Assembly: GCF_963259705.1 (NCBI RefSeq)
Contig: NC_081840.1
Location: 115,495,074 to 115,559,073, forward strand
Direction: 5' to 3'
DNA from: Myotis daubentonii
Taxonomy: Eukaryota; Chordata; Mammalia; Chiroptera; Vespertilionidae
Length of the DNA stretch: 64,000 bases
The notes beneath the pieces are model-generated. The model saw only the letters and a list, made by a program, of their open reading frames with translations, did no database searches and was not told the origin of the DNA. Of the stretch, positions 1 through 11,712 are shown piece by piece. The position numbers and the translations under genes were made by a program. Within the stretch, counting starts at the first letter, position 1; the number at the start of each line of letters is the position of its first letter.

Positions 1-1127
1 ATGACTATAGTAATAAAATGAAACAAAAACACTCCACATAGTCATTAATACAAGGCAAAGAAAGACAATAATGTCAAGTTATAAATATAATTGATTTACA
101 AAATACATACCTAATAGTAAGTTCGTTGAGAAGAATGGAATTTTTTTGAGCAGTCACTAGTAAGGGGGATAGTAGGTTTAATGTCACCTAGTTTAAAACG
201 AAGTTGAAGTTCTACTTCAATAGTATTGATACTGTTGTAATTAACCTGGGTGAAATATGGAAGGTATTTTCTTGTCAGTCACACCTGGGAACAGGTCATT
301 GGCCAGAAATGGTGTGGCCATTCCAAGTGTAGGAAGATTTAAGATACTTAAACTTCTAAACAAAGGAATCTTTCTCTTGCCTCTGGCACTCCTGGCTGCG
401 GGACTCTCCCGCTCCTGCATTTGCCCACATGGCTTGTGGCCATGTGGGGCACATACAATGGATGATGGACTGTAGTCAGCCTGATGTTACATCAGCCCCA
501 GCTCCACCATGGAACAGAAACTTTGAACACTGGCTTTGATTCTAGCTTTACTAAATCCTCAGCTGTACCTCTTCCAGGACTGGATTAAGGGAAATGAGAC
601 TTTGGAAACTGAGGGACTTAATTCCATGCAAATAAATATCACTCATCCTTCCGTGCACATCTCAGAAAATTATTTTTCTTGAGATATCGTAAGGACCCCG
701 CCCCCAGCACTCACTTCCACTGGTGGACACCCCATTTCTGGTAACTATTAGTTTTTTATTTTGGTGTCTGTAAGCACTGAGAGTGTCACTCACAGGCATA
801 TATGGTCTGGAAGAGCCAAAGATAATCAGTTGCATTTTCTGATAAAATTATACGTGCTTATAGGTACAAGAGCTCAGTAACATGAATGGAAGTACTCTAT
901 GTGAGGATCTACATTAGACATATAGGTCATCATCCTAAATAATGCTTTCATGCAGTTAAGAACATCAGTTACTAAAGATCAGAACATTCATGCCAGGCCA
1001 GGGCACAATGCCATGTGCAATTTGAAGAAGATGGTTTACTGCAGTCACAACATCTGTCTCATTTTAAGCCACAAGATTCTTGGGTGTATTGTACTAGTTA
1101 TATTTTTTTCCCAAGATACATTAAAAT
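1..1127. other. Unassigned AT-rich stretch
   Basis: No exon, RNA gene or recognisable transposon. The 72-codon frame at 257-475 has no family resemblance I can name and no splice or promoter context, so I treat it as chance. A GC-richer patch lies at about 360-500. Confidence 0.5.
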
Positions 1128-1142
1128 AAATACACAATTATT

Positions 1143-1379
1143 TTTTTATAGGAGTTTCTTTCATTATTAAAAAATATATCTTTATTGATTTCAGAGCAGA
1201 AGGGAGATGGACAGAGAGATAGAAACATTGAGAGAGAATCATTGATGGGCTGACTCCTGCACTGCCCCTACCGGGGATCGAGCCTGCAACCTGGGCATGT
1301 GCCCTTGACTGGAATCGAACCTGGGACCCTTCAGTCTGCAGGTTGATGCTCTATCCACTGAACCAAACCAGCTATGGTG
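1143..1379 (-). mobile_element. VES SINE with short 3' transduced tail
   Basis: Antisense copy of the tRNA-derived VES SINE of vespertilionid bats: the GA-rich and CATCGATG-type body followed by the complement of the tRNA-like head (GTTCGA-type B box near 1313-1325). A 15-bp direct repeat AAATACACAATTATT flanks it at 1128-1142 and 1380-1394. Between the left repeat and the SINE body are a T run and about 25 bp of non-SINE sequence, read as 3' readthrough sequence carried by the SINE transcript before its own poly(A). Confidence 0.85.
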
Positions 1380-1394
1380 AAATACACAATTATT

Positions 1395-2419
1395 AAAAAT
1401 ATTTTCTGAAATAACTCATAACTCAAAAGTTGCCCCTTTTCATCTTGTTCATGAGGGAAGAGGTCCGTGGACATTTGACTCAGGTAACAATCTGTTTGTA
1501 AAAGAGGGTTGATTTTAAGAACTGTTAAGAAATTTTCATTTACACCAAGGTCTTTATTTGCATTTTTGTGTATAAAAAATTTCAAAGAATGGTATGTATT
1601 TTAGAATATTTCAGAAAAAAAATTTGAAACTTATCCTTAATGTATTTTTTGTAAACTTCACTTTTTCTCACTGCAGAGGCAGATACCACATTGATATTTA
1701 ACAAAGCAGTGGAAGTTGTTCCGGGAAGTGTCTGGGAGACTCTGTCATTGAATATTACTTTATTACTTTTTTTTTTTTTTTTTTACAAATAAACCATTAC
1801 TAACCCAGAATTAGGGATCTAGCTGACTTTCTAGAGTGGTATTAGTCTTCTAAGGGCACAAGAAAGACTTTAAAACTTTCCAATTTAAAGTTCATAATAA
1901 CTCTTAGAATAAAAACAGCTGCTTTAAAATTCTACTGCAAGGGCTAGAAATGAGAAACTCTCCTTCAGCTCTCTTCAGATCTTGTAAAAAATCACTTGGC
2001 TTTGTCATTCCTAACAATAAATGACCTTCCGATAAGCATGGTTAAAATTCAGATTTAAAATATGAAAGCCATAAGGCACTGGATTAATTGATTTCATGTT
2101 CAGACATACTTTTATTTGAAAAGAATCTCATTTTTTTTCACCAGGGAAATGTATTTTGGATGTAGTCTCCAAATATTGTTTTTGAGCTCTCTAATTCTTA
2201 CAATGTTAAGATTTGAAAGTTTAAGCTATTTCCACTGCCAATTCCCTCAGTGGATAAGGGAACAGAAATGAGTAAAGATATTGATCTTAAATTTATCCAT
2301 TAGGAATATGAAAATGTTTTTTCTAATGAATTCAATAATCATCTATTAGGGGTGATACTATTATTCCACCTGGCCTTTGCCTTAGAGATGGAGGAGGCAG
2401 GTGTTTACATAATGCTAAC
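1395..2419. other. Unassigned stretch with a T run
   Basis: Mostly AT-rich sequence without a recognisable gene or young repeat. A run of about 17 T lies near 1769-1785. Nothing else stands out. Confidence 0.5.
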
Positions 2420-3930
2420 CAAATTGTGATAAGTAATTGGTAGGTGTTTAAAGTGGGAAAATGTGGGAAAGAGGAGGGTGACTAAGTCTTGGTGGAGGAC
2501 TGCGCTAGAGAAGTAACATTTGAGAAGGACTTTCAAAAATAAAGAGTTTGCCTGATGGAGAATGAGAGAAAGGCATTTCAGGTAGAATGAACTGCTCCAA
2601 CAAAAGCATGGTGGTTTGAGGGAAGAGGATGAATCAGCCTGTGGGTTGGTGCGTGGTTTTAGGAGTGAGGGGAAAGGAAACCTGGTGTGTGATGGAATCA
2701 CTTGGGAGAGTGTTTGAATTCCACACTGGGGAATTTAGATATTATTTTGTAGAAGGTGGTGAACCATCAGGAACTGAATAGTGGAATGATACCATAAATT
2801 TGTTTTGTTTTCAAAAAAATATTTTCATTGATATTTGCAGAGAGAGCAAGGCAGAGGGAGAGAGAAAGAGGAACATTGATCAGCTGCTTTCTGCACGCCC
2901 CCTACCCGGGATCCAGCCTGCACTTCGGGCATTGCCCTGACTGGGAATCGAATGGAAAACCTTATGGTGCATGGGACAACACCCAACTAATTGACCTACA
3001 CCGGCCAGAGCTCAATTGGTTTTTAAAAGATAACTGGGAGCAGTTTGGAGAGGGGCAAGATTGGAGCAGAAAATTAGTAAGAAGCTTCTGTAGTCACCTG
3101 GTTGAGAAATGATAATAAGCTGGTATGGGGAACTGAAAAGGAGAGACAGCGTGAGAGACAGATTTAATAAGGGTCACTGTGACTTAGCTATCCGATATGT
3201 AAATAAATAATTATAATTCAGTGTTATTAGTCTTGTAATAAAGGTATGTATATTGTACTGTAAAAGATTAAAAAAAGCTTCATAGGTGAGAAGGCATTTA
3301 AGAAAAATAGAGGCTTACCAGGTGCTAAGAACTTATGAGCAGAAAAAAAAGGATAATGTGGTAAGACTGATCTGGCAACCATATGTCAGGGGTTCTTGGT
3401 TGGGTTCCACATTGGAATTACCTTGGAAGGTTTAAATAAACTTATCAGTTTTAAAAAACCTGATAGAGTTTTAGTAACTCTCATATCTGTGTGACTGGAA
3501 GTAGTTTTGCAACCTAGAGTAAGGTGCCAGGTATAGTTAGGCTCCTTCCCTCCCACAGGGACTGGGAGACGGGCACCACCTTCCTTTCAAAGAGATGGTT
3601 CCCAGGCCCTGGAGAAGCACCGTCTCAGGATGTGAAACTGTTAATAGTCTTTGTAAAAGATCTACATACATCTCAAGGGGGCAGGGAAAGAATTTACAAC
3701 GACAAATTTTCTAAGGAAAATGTTCTAAGAAAAGGGAGGTCAGGGCCTAGAGTCAGGAAGAACGTGCCTGAGATTCCGTCCAGCAGAGGGGAGTGTTAAG
3801 GACTTACTGGTCCAGGGACCTGGCTGTGGGGGCTGAGGGAAGGAAAGAGTTGAGGATGACTCAACTCTTGGTCCTACGTGGATGCTGATGCCATTTACTG
3901 CCATAGAGAACAGAGAAAGAACAGAAGGAA
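2420..3930. repeat. Ancient interspersed repeat, interrupted (family not named)
   Basis: The segments 2420-2800, 3013-3120 and 3790-3920 have the purine-rich, GATGACTC-containing texture of an old mammalian-wide repeat that I recognise in general form but cannot name with certainty. The VES SINE at 2806-3012 splits it. At 3387-3450 a short stretch resembles a decayed MER5-type hAT end. Boundaries are approximate. Confidence 0.35.
2806..3012 (-). mobile_element. VES SINE, diverged
   Basis: Antisense VES-type body (ATATTTTCATTGAT, then a GA-rich tract, then CATTGATCAGCTGC) with the head complement ending in GGCCAG near 3003. Many substitutions mark it as older than the copies at 33.6 and 62.5 kb. 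Confidence 0.75.
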
Positions 3931-4303
3931 TTGGGTTACGTGGAATTGGGTTGAGCGGACTCTCCCTGTGGGTTCTTGTCCTACAAAGTTTGAAGAATAA
4001 AATTTGTGGACTAAAAAATTTTTAAGCAGCCATGTAGAAGTTTATTGCAAGTGTATACAGACTCTCCCTGGAGAGGGGTTCCCAAAGGAGAAAAACCTGC
4101 TCTCTCTCCCTCTAATGGGAAAAAATCTAGTTTAGTTCCTGAGTTTCTTTGTCTATGGGTTTATATATGCTGGTAGCTCTTTGTCTCTTCATGACCCTTT
4201 CTAATTGGACCCTTTCTTAATTTATGACCCCAGTGCTTTCTTAATTGGTCATTTTCCTGCAGGATATCAGTTTCAAAGTTTAAAGCCCACCCGGTGCCCC
4301 CAT

Positions 4304-4402
4304 CTTCCTCTTCCCCTTACCTTGTAACATTCCTCCATCCTCTGTGAATGTATGCCTTCCTCTTCCCCTTACCTTATAACATTCCTCAGTCCTCTGTGAA
4401 TT
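4304..4402. repeat. Two-copy 52-bp tandem duplication
   Basis: A pyrimidine-rich unit starting CTTCCTCTTCCCCTTACCTT occurs at 4304-4350 and again at 4356-4402, giving a 52-bp period with a few differences. It lies in a stretch (about 4020-4560) that has no gene and could be part of an old LTR, which I cannot prove. Confidence 0.8.
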
Positions 4403-4769
4403 CATGACCCCCTCCCCTGATACAGCCTTTTCTGTCTCTAAACTCCTTTCAAAAGGACAAATAAAGCTTTGGAGAAACTGAGTTTGTGGAGAATATCCAA
4501 GTTGAGTTGGCTGTATGGGCCTGTGATCCAGGAGAGGTGTGGGCTGCAAGGTGGGTTGGGAGTGGTGGACATAGAGTTAGTTTTAGGCTCACTCATTGGA
4601 CAACTTATGTTTAGGTGAAACTAGCATTATACTTCCCCATCCCCACTTGAGGGAGAATGGATGTGGATTAAAATAAATTTTATGAAACAGTGAGATGCAT
4701 CCAGCAAGTGCCCAATACTTCTGGTTAGTTCTGTTGTTATGGTTAGCAAGACTCTAACATAAGTCAGAA

Positions 4770-5379
4770 TAGGAATATCAAATGGTCATTTGGTGAGAAT
4801 TACTATAAAACTTTAATTTTCATTGTATTCTAGTGCCTGTGACCTCTCAGAAGCAAGTGGTTATTTGCCAGAAATGTATTTTCCTTAGAATTAGCAAACA
4901 AACAAATAAACAAGCAGAAACAGAATTCTCCAGAGTTCACTTTCTGAATTTTTGCAAGATAATGTTGCAGTCTATAGGGGACCTTAGAGCAACAAAGGCT
5001 CCTGGGAAATGTTGGACTCTGTTTAACTCCCTGTAGCCTCAGGCTTGGCTGACTACCCAGAAAGCCATGAATGCCACCCAAAGATAAACATCAGGCCCCA
5101 GGAAGGAAGTTCATGAATGTATAGTGAGCAACTGCTTAATGTTATCTGTTGACTTAGAAATGCATCGTTCTTTCTGGTGGCCTAAGTAACTACCCACCAT
5201 GTGCTTCTACTATTAACCCCCTATAAAAAGAGGGGGTTCAGGGAGGGTGTGGATAATTCCAACCTGGATGCCACTGGTAGTGCAGCTGCTTTGCCTGTGT
5301 ATGTTACTTTCTCCTAACAAAGCTCTAATGAGTTTGAATAAAGCTACGTGTCAGTTCGTCAGAATTGATCCTGAGTTCA
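4770..5379 (+). mobile_element. Probable old retroviral LTR (ERV1-like)
   Basis: The segment has LTR-like order: a TATA box (TATAAAA, 5222-5228), a polyadenylation signal AATAAA about 110 bp later (5337-5342), then a short U5-like tail ending in CTGAGTTCA, followed by TTTTTGGGGCATCC, which resembles the primer-binding region downstream of gamma-type LTRs. A diverged relative of its 5' part lies at 6515-6690 on the same strand. No gag, pol or env remnant was recognised between them. The 5' boundary is a guess. Confidence 0.55.
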
Positions 5380-5423
5380 GTTTTTGGGGCATCCCCCCCA
5401 AAACAGTCAATAGAGGATTTGGT

Positions 5424-5639
5424 CCTGGTGTCTCAGTTGGTTGGAGTGTCATCCTGCACACCAAAAGGTTGCTGGCTTGATTCCCACTCAGGGCACATAG
5501 CCAGGTTTTGGGTTTGATCCCTGGGTCAGTTGGGGTATGTATGGGACATAACTGATAGATGTTTCTCTCTTTTTTTCTTTCTCTGTCTCCTTTCCTCTCT
5601 CTAAAATCAATAAACATATCCTCAGGCGAGGATAAAAAA
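5424..5639 (+). mobile_element. VES SINE in LTR-flanking sequence
   Basis: Sense VES copy: tRNA-like head (GTCTCAGTTGG A box, degenerate B box near 5481), CT-rich body, ATCAATAAA and the CTCAGGCGAGGAT end before an A run. A 14-bp direct repeat AATAGAGGATTTGG flanks it at 5410-5423 and 5640-5653. Confidence 0.9.
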
Positions 5640-5653
5640 AATAGAGGATTTGG

Positions 5654-6514
5654 AATCTCCCTGGAAAGGCAAGAGAAAAAAACAACAACCCACACACCTC
5701 AAATAAAGCTCAAACCAAAAGCCATTTGTTTTGGACCAAATGGTGAAAAATTGAAAATCACACCAATTGGTCTGTTCTCTTTGACTCAGTTTCTATTTAC
5801 TTTAAGGTCTGTTTCTTTGCTTAAAAAAAAATTAAAGTTGCAGATGGAGAAAAGGATGCAAGCCTTGCTGACGCCTTCCCTTGTGTGTTCACAGAGCTTT
5901 AGATTCATATGGGGTACTGGCCGCAGTGCATTAACTGCAGGAATTTTTTGAAAGATGGAGACCCTGAATATTTTTGTCTTATGACTGGACAACAGCAGCT
6001 GAGAGTTGAGGTTAGCGGTGACAGCTGCCAATATTTTTAACTCAGTAGTAGCTGTTTCTGACATATAAAAGGCGAGGGATGGAAGTGAGCGAACCCTCAC
6101 ACTATAAGTTGCCCTTGACTTCAGGGGTCCCTGACAAGGACATTTCTTACTACTTGGAATTTGGCACTGGAGTTTTTCTTACAGCTAATGAAACTTTCCT
6201 GTTATTAAGACCCACATTTAGATGGGTGTTCCAAGAATCCTCCAAAAGCTGTTCACATGCATTCTGAAGAGCCCTTTGAACAGCAAATGGCTCTCACAAA
6301 AGAAGGCTTTTTATCAATTGAATGAAGGGGAGCATGATTCAAAGGGAAAAAAGATCCCAACATAGCCGTTTCCTGAAGTAAATCATGAAAAGAGAGCCTC
6401 TGGGTAGGAAAATTGCTTTCATTTAAGTTTGTTATCGGACAAAGACTGTAGGGTTCTTATCTTGCCCCACCCGGAATATACTGGGTCCTTGACAAAGGTA
6501 GTTTTACCTGGCTC
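5654..6514. other. Unassigned; possible ERV internal remnant
   Basis: Sequence between the LTR at 4.8-5.4 kb and the LTR-related segment at 6.5 kb. If those are a pair, this would be what is left of the provirus interior, but all frames are broken and no retroviral motif was recognised. Confidence 0.35.
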
Positions 6515-6690
6515 TAAAAAATTCTTAATGTCTTTCATATTTTTGGTGTATTTTAGTGGCTGTGTCCTTTCTGAAACAAATGGGTATTGAGGTTTGTTTT
6601 CTTTAGGGTTAGTGAACAAACAAAAGCAAAGAGGTGGAGTTCTTCCCCAGAGGCCATCTTCTGAACTTTACCAGCCAATTCTGAATCAGC
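6515..6690 (+). mobile_element. Diverged relative of the 5' part of the 4.8-kb LTR
   Basis: It aligns by eye with 4803-4965: shared landmarks are GTATT(T/C)TAGTG, TTTTCYTTAG, AACAAACAAA and TTCTGAA, in the same order and spacing. The similarity fades after about 6690, so it is a partial copy. Confidence 0.5.
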
Positions 6691-7045
6691 TGGGGATAGC
6701 ATATCTCCTGGAAAAGTAAAAAACAAAACAAAACAACCAAAAACAAAATTCCAAAGAACCAAACAAAAATTTGCCGCGTTGAAGATCATTTTCAGCGGGA
6801 GAGGAGGAGCAGTAGAGCTTAACAGAGAGGTACAACTAGCTGAGTGGATCCAGCTGCTGGGGCTGTCAGATATCAACATGATGTATTATCCTTTCCAGAC
6901 CAAACAAGACATTTAAAAATAAATAGCAATCAATGTTAAGATTACACAATACAAGTTGACACATGTAAGCACAAACCTCACAGATAGGTTAGTCTGCCAT
7001 GCCCTTCTGTCTCAAGTGATGATGGGAACCAGCATGATTCAGAGA

Positions 7046-7120
7046 GGGGGAGGGGGAGGAGGAGGAAGAAGGAAAGCAGAGGGTGAGAGGCAGAGGGAGA
7101 GAGGAAGGGAGAGGGGAAAT
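7046..7120. repeat. GA-rich low-complexity tract
   Basis: Almost pure purine (GAGG, GGA and AGAG units) on the + strand. It is either a simple repeat or the worn body of a SINE. Confidence 0.7.
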
Positions 7121-7218
7121 GAAGACAAGATGCTGTCTAAGCACCCTAAGTTCTCTTAATGCAGCTGTGGTTGATGAAGAAACTCAGTCAAGTATCGGGC
7201 ATTTTTGGAAGATAGAGT

Positions 7219-7772
7219 CTATCTATATATATACCAGTAAAAGGCTAATATGTTAAATGTCTCTCCGCCCGTCCAACTAGTCGCTATGATGCACACTGAC
7301 CACCAGGGGACAGATGCTCAATGCAGGAGCTGCTGAACTGCAGTGACTCGGCAGTAGAGGTGATTGTGTGATGCACCCCAAAACCAGATAGGAGGAAGCC
7401 CAGTTCCTCTTGGGGTTGTGTGATTCCACCTTTGGCCATGGGTTATGTTGTTGCTGGGGCACTGTTGGCCTGAATCTGGTTTACTGCACACTTACATTTG
7501 AGTTCTACACCCTGTACAACAGCAACTTTGCAGAGAGCCCTCTTGTACTCCGGTACCCCTGGGGGGGGGATGTCGGAGAGCTGGTTTTGGCCTGATCCCC
7601 GCAGGCCAGGCCGAGGGACCCCACCTGCTGGAGGGATCCCACCCACTCTGAAGACGATGGGGAAGGACTGTGGGAGGTTGGCTCCAGGGCAAGTCCGGCC
7701 TGTCTTGCCCCGCCGGCCACTTTCTAATTAATTTCTTTTCAATGTGCATGAATCCGTGCACTGGGTCACTAG
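7219..7772 (+). mobile_element. Non-autonomous Helitron (HeliBat type)
   Basis: The left end carries the diverged TC...TATATATAnn..AAAAGGCTAATATG signature of bat Helitrons. The right end has a hairpin GTGCATGAATCCGTGCAC (7744-7761) and the terminal CTAG (7769-7772) followed by host T. Helitrons insert between A and T, make no target duplication and end in CTRR, all consistent here. The GC-rich interior with CACTGACCACCAGGGG is shared with the element at 34.6 kb. No coding capacity remains. Confidence 0.88.
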
Positions 7773-8086
7773 TTTTAAAATAATTGACTCAAGGGATATG
7801 GTTTTGAAGTTGAACTAGAGTGCTTGAGATTTACTTGGAGTTTCAACAGTACTTTTAAAACAAAATGATGCAGCTATTTCTACCATTGCACTGAGGAGAA
7901 GTCCTGTCAACTGAGGTTTGAGTAAAATTGATAGAGGGAAGAGCACACAACAAGAATGCGACCACAATTATTTAATGATCACCTTACTAACTATAGATAA
8001 GAGGTTTTCTTACAGACCCTGGGAAACTGGAGGATGTGTTGCAGGAAGAAAAACAGGGTGTAAAAAGACAAGAGATGCCTCTAAGA

Positions 8087-8397
8087 CAGTGGTTCTCAAC
8101 CTTCCTAATGCGGTGACCCTTTAATACAGTTCCTCATGTTATGGTGACCCCCAACCATAAAATTATTTTTGTTGCTACTTCATAACTGTAATTTTGTTAC
8201 TGTTATGAATCATAATGTAAATATCTGATATGCAGGATGTATTTTCATTGTTACAAATTGAACATAATTAAAGCATAGTGATTAATCACAAAAACAATAT
8301 GTAATTATATACGTGTTTTCCGATGGTCTTAGGGGACCCCTGTGAAAGGGTTGTTCTACCCCCAAAGGGGTCTCGACCCACAGGTTGAGAACCACTG
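8087..8397 (+). mobile_element. SPIN non-autonomous hAT transposon
   Basis: Terminal inverted repeats CAGTGGTTCTCAACCT...AGGTTGAGAACCACTG bound a 311-bp element whose subterminal GTGACCCCCAACCATAAAATT and AT-rich centre match the SPIN family as I know it (horizontally transferred among bats, rodents, opossum, frogs and others). A perfect 8-bp target duplication CTCTAAGA sits at 8079-8086 and 8398-8405. It has no transposase; it would have moved using enzyme from an autonomous SPIN. Confidence 0.95.
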
Positions 8398-8921
8398 CTC
8401 TAAGACCTGATGGCCCCATTACTCAAAAAAAATAAATACATTTTGAGAACAAATCAAGGACAGGACATGCTTTGATTTGATTGCTGGGCCTGGACTCTGA
8501 CCCTCTCCAGGAGTTTGCCTCAGGAATGCTGACCATTCTCCCATCCCAGGAATGCGCTGAGCTGTTGTAACATCATAGAAAATCAACTACTTTGTTATCA
8601 GACTTCAAGATCCTGGAAGGAGACCACACACCCTGCAGCCCTTATTCTGCTCCTCTTTCCCCCTTGCAGGTAGCCCTTCGTCCTTAACCCCAGATAGTCA
8701 GTCGGCTGGCAGGAGATGTTACAGAAGAATTTTCAGCATGACCTGCTGCTCTCCCACATTGCTGGCATTTATGGGAATAAGCACTCATATATGATTCAGC
8801 CTTGTCTCTGCTTAATTTTGCTCAAGTAGTGATACAAGGCCCGGACCCATTTCAAAATTGTTCAAAAAGGGAAACCATTTCCAGGCAGTCTTTTACTTTT
8901 GCCTATGCTTTACTTTTGCCT

Positions 8922-9503
8922 ATACTTCTTTAAACTATTGTTAGCAGCTCTCATTTATGCAGAATGTTTCCAATGGTTATTTCTGGGTGTCAGGATTTCA
9001 GGTGATTTTTATTTTTTGCATTTTGTTTTTTAGGCTTTTTCTATATTATCTACAATAAGAAATAAATCATTTTTAATAAAAAATACATTTCTTGAATTTT
9101 TAAGAGTTCAATTGTTATCATTGTCACTGAAAATAAAATGAGAGGAAAGTTGGAGTTTAAGAATTTAGGCTAGAAATAAAGGTGATCATTTTGTTATTAA
9201 TCCCCAAATCTGCCCTCAAGGGACCTTTTAATGCATGGATTTTTGAGATATACCTTACTGTGAATCTCCTGAGTGATGAGAGCCAGTTCTTTGTCTCTTG
9301 GGTTTCTAAATACAGAAATCTGTCTTCCTCTTTTAAAAAAGGCTGACTATGTAACTCAAAATTCAATACAGATGGTCAGAATGAGTTTCTAAGAAAAATA
9401 TTTTTCCTGTTCTCAAATCATTCTATATTTCCTGATGTGTCCTAAAGAATAAGAGGATGGACAAACTAGTTTGAAAGAATCTTTGGCTAAACAAAGCCAC
9501 CTG

Positions 9504-9550
<47 letters not shown>

Positions 9551-10216
9551 ATGCAGGACAGTGCAGAGTCTTACCTTCTCAGTGTGCATTGGACTCTTGA
9601 GGTCATGAGGGGAGTGAGTGAGGCAGTGCTTTTCAAATCGATTTGACCATGGAATGTCCGAGGAACTTAGTTTGGGAGACAGTATTCTGGATGGATGGAT
9701 TTATTTTTTTAATGGATCTATTTTTTTATGGTTTTTACAGAAGAATCACTAGTACACAATTCCTATAACATTAGGTTGTTTATACTTGTAATATTGCCAA
9801 TGTTTTGAATACAAGTAAAGACTCTGTAAAAATGTCACAGAAGATTTTTTTTGCCCCAGATGGCATCTGGGCCAGGAAGGAAGCACACTAATTTTCTAAC
9901 ACTTTATGTAAATGTTATGTTTCATATTGCCTGTAGGTAGGTTGATTTATAGTTCACCTTTATTTCTAGCCTAAATTCTTAAACCCCAACTTTCCTCTCA
10001 TTTTATTTTCAGTGACAATGATAACAATTGAACTCTTAAAAATTCAAGAAATGTATTTTTTATTAAAAATGATTTATTTCTTATTGTAGAGAATATAGAA
10101 AAAGCATAAAAAACAAAATGTAAAAAATAAAAATCACCTGAAATCCTGACACCCAGAAATAACCATTGGCAACGTTCAGCATAAATGAGAGCTGCTAACA
10201 ATAGTTTAAAGAAGTA
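8922..10216. repeat. Long inverted repeat, 264-bp arms
   Basis: Left arm 8922-9185 is the reverse complement of right arm 9954-10216. I count about seven mismatches, so roughly 97% identity, and nearly no gaps. The 768-bp spacer (9186-9953) is unique apart from a TG microsatellite near its middle. The arms resemble an ancient LINE-like repeat, but that age does not fit their high mutual identity, so a more recent inverted duplication is inferred. No terminal signature or target duplication marks it as a known transposon. Confidence 0.93.
9505..9547. repeat. (TG)n microsatellite
   Basis: About 21 uninterrupted TG units, close to the centre of the inverted-repeat spacer. Confidence 0.98.
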
Positions 10217-10429
10217 TTTTATTTGGCTGTGTAATATTTGCATTTAAAAAAATGAGAGTGCCAACATAAAAAATTGTGTGATTTTCTACAAACAAACATA
10301 TTTTTAGTTTCTTCTGAAATACTGATTGGCATTGTTGCAGGGCTCAGAGCTGAGTACACCGAGGTACTTGGATTTGAAACCCCAGTTAGAAGTCTTCTTG
10401 GTCTTTTCCCTCTTGGATAATATTTAATT

Positions 10430-10745
10430 TTAAAAAGTGAGTTACTTTTTTATATTTAGATATAAGCTTTTTCCTCTTAACATTTTATTAAAATTTTTCC
10501 ATGCCATGAAATGTTCTATATCATTGCTTTTGTCTGCATGATATTCTATTATATAGATATGCCACACTTTCTATAACCAACCTCTTACTCAGTTGGGCTT
10601 TAATGTGATTCCTTGTTTAATCTATTAAATATACAACACAGGGGGAATCAACATCCTTGTAGCAAAATCTGTGCACATTTCCACAATTGTTTAGAATAAA
10701 GTTCTATACTTGAAATTGCTGAGTCAAAGAATATAAATATTTTAA
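10430..10745 (-). mobile_element. Ancient LINE-like fragment, antisense
   Basis: Landmarks such as ATGATATTCTATTATATAGATATGCC, the stretch about an incoming ATCCTTGTAG and TTGCTGAGTCAAAG are typical of the antisense 3' regions of very old mammalian LINEs (L1M or HAL1-like). Family name is uncertain and ends are blurred. The right arm of the inverted repeat immediately upstream may come from the same element. Confidence 0.5.
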
Positions 10746-11712
10746 GGACTTTTGAGACTCATTGCTAAATATACTCAACTATACTTTCACATACTTGACA
10801 ATAATCTTTTCAGAGCTCTTCCTAGGTCAATGTGTCTTTCTAGGAATGTGGCCGTGGTCAATATTTCCTACCCTTTAACACAGGACCCCTTTCTCATGTG
10901 CCTCCTGATAGCTCATGAAGTGGTAATATTCTGTGAAGTTTTAGAAACTTCAAGCTGAATTGATGGTTGTAAGGAAGTGCTAAATGGCAGAGGGCATTCA
11001 AAAAAGAATTTATTTCACAATTCTGCTTAGCTGTCAACTAGTATTACATTATGCATCCCTACCCAAAGAACAGTCCTAAAAACCCTGCAAGCTTCTCAGG
11101 GCAGGGACTATCATCCGTTCTGACTCTTGCTAGCATCCTCTGTTCCCCTTTCTGCTTCCTTCTTTCTCACCAATGCTGTCCTCATCACCCCTGATTGTTT
11201 TTCTGCTTATGTATGAAGAAAAAAGCAGCCATCTTAAATTATTTTTATAACACAAACTTAAACAAACTGACAAAGAAATAGACTCACTGTAGAAATTTGT
11301 GACAAACAGCATGTTTTTCAGTGTGCAGTTTGATATCTAGAGTGTCCAGGGTGAAATTGGAGAAGAAGGCAGGGGCGGCACCCTGAGAAGCCTCGTGGAG
11401 AACAGGTGGAGGAGGGCAAGCCTGAAGAAGAGAGAGGTTTAGAGATGGTTTGAGTGGTTCCGGTGAAAGATTAGGTGAGTCTTAGTGGTGAGGGTCTTGA
11501 ACTTCAGCCGTGGTGGTAGCAATAGAGAAGGACCTTAGTTACTGGTCTTAATCACTGACTAGGAAAAGGGGTGCTGCAGGTAGATCACAAGGTGAGGGAC
11601 TCATGCTTTCCTACAACGTAGAGGCCTCTTTACTAATTGCAAGCAAGGTGAGGAGAATTCTAACCTTCAACACAGAGGACACTTCTTTAGGGGGATTTGG
11701 AGTTTCATAGTT
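10746..11712. other. Unassigned stretch
   Basis: No gene or datable repeat recognised. A short L2-like phrase (CAGGGCAGGGACTATCATC) occurs near 11100. The 11330-11700 part is GA-rich and resembles the unnamed ancient repeat at 2.4-3.9 kb. Confidence 0.45.

Noticed and set aside
7443..7761. Overlapping frames on both strands with proline/glycine-rich products
   Set aside because: They fall wholly inside the GC-rich interior of a non-autonomous Helitron.
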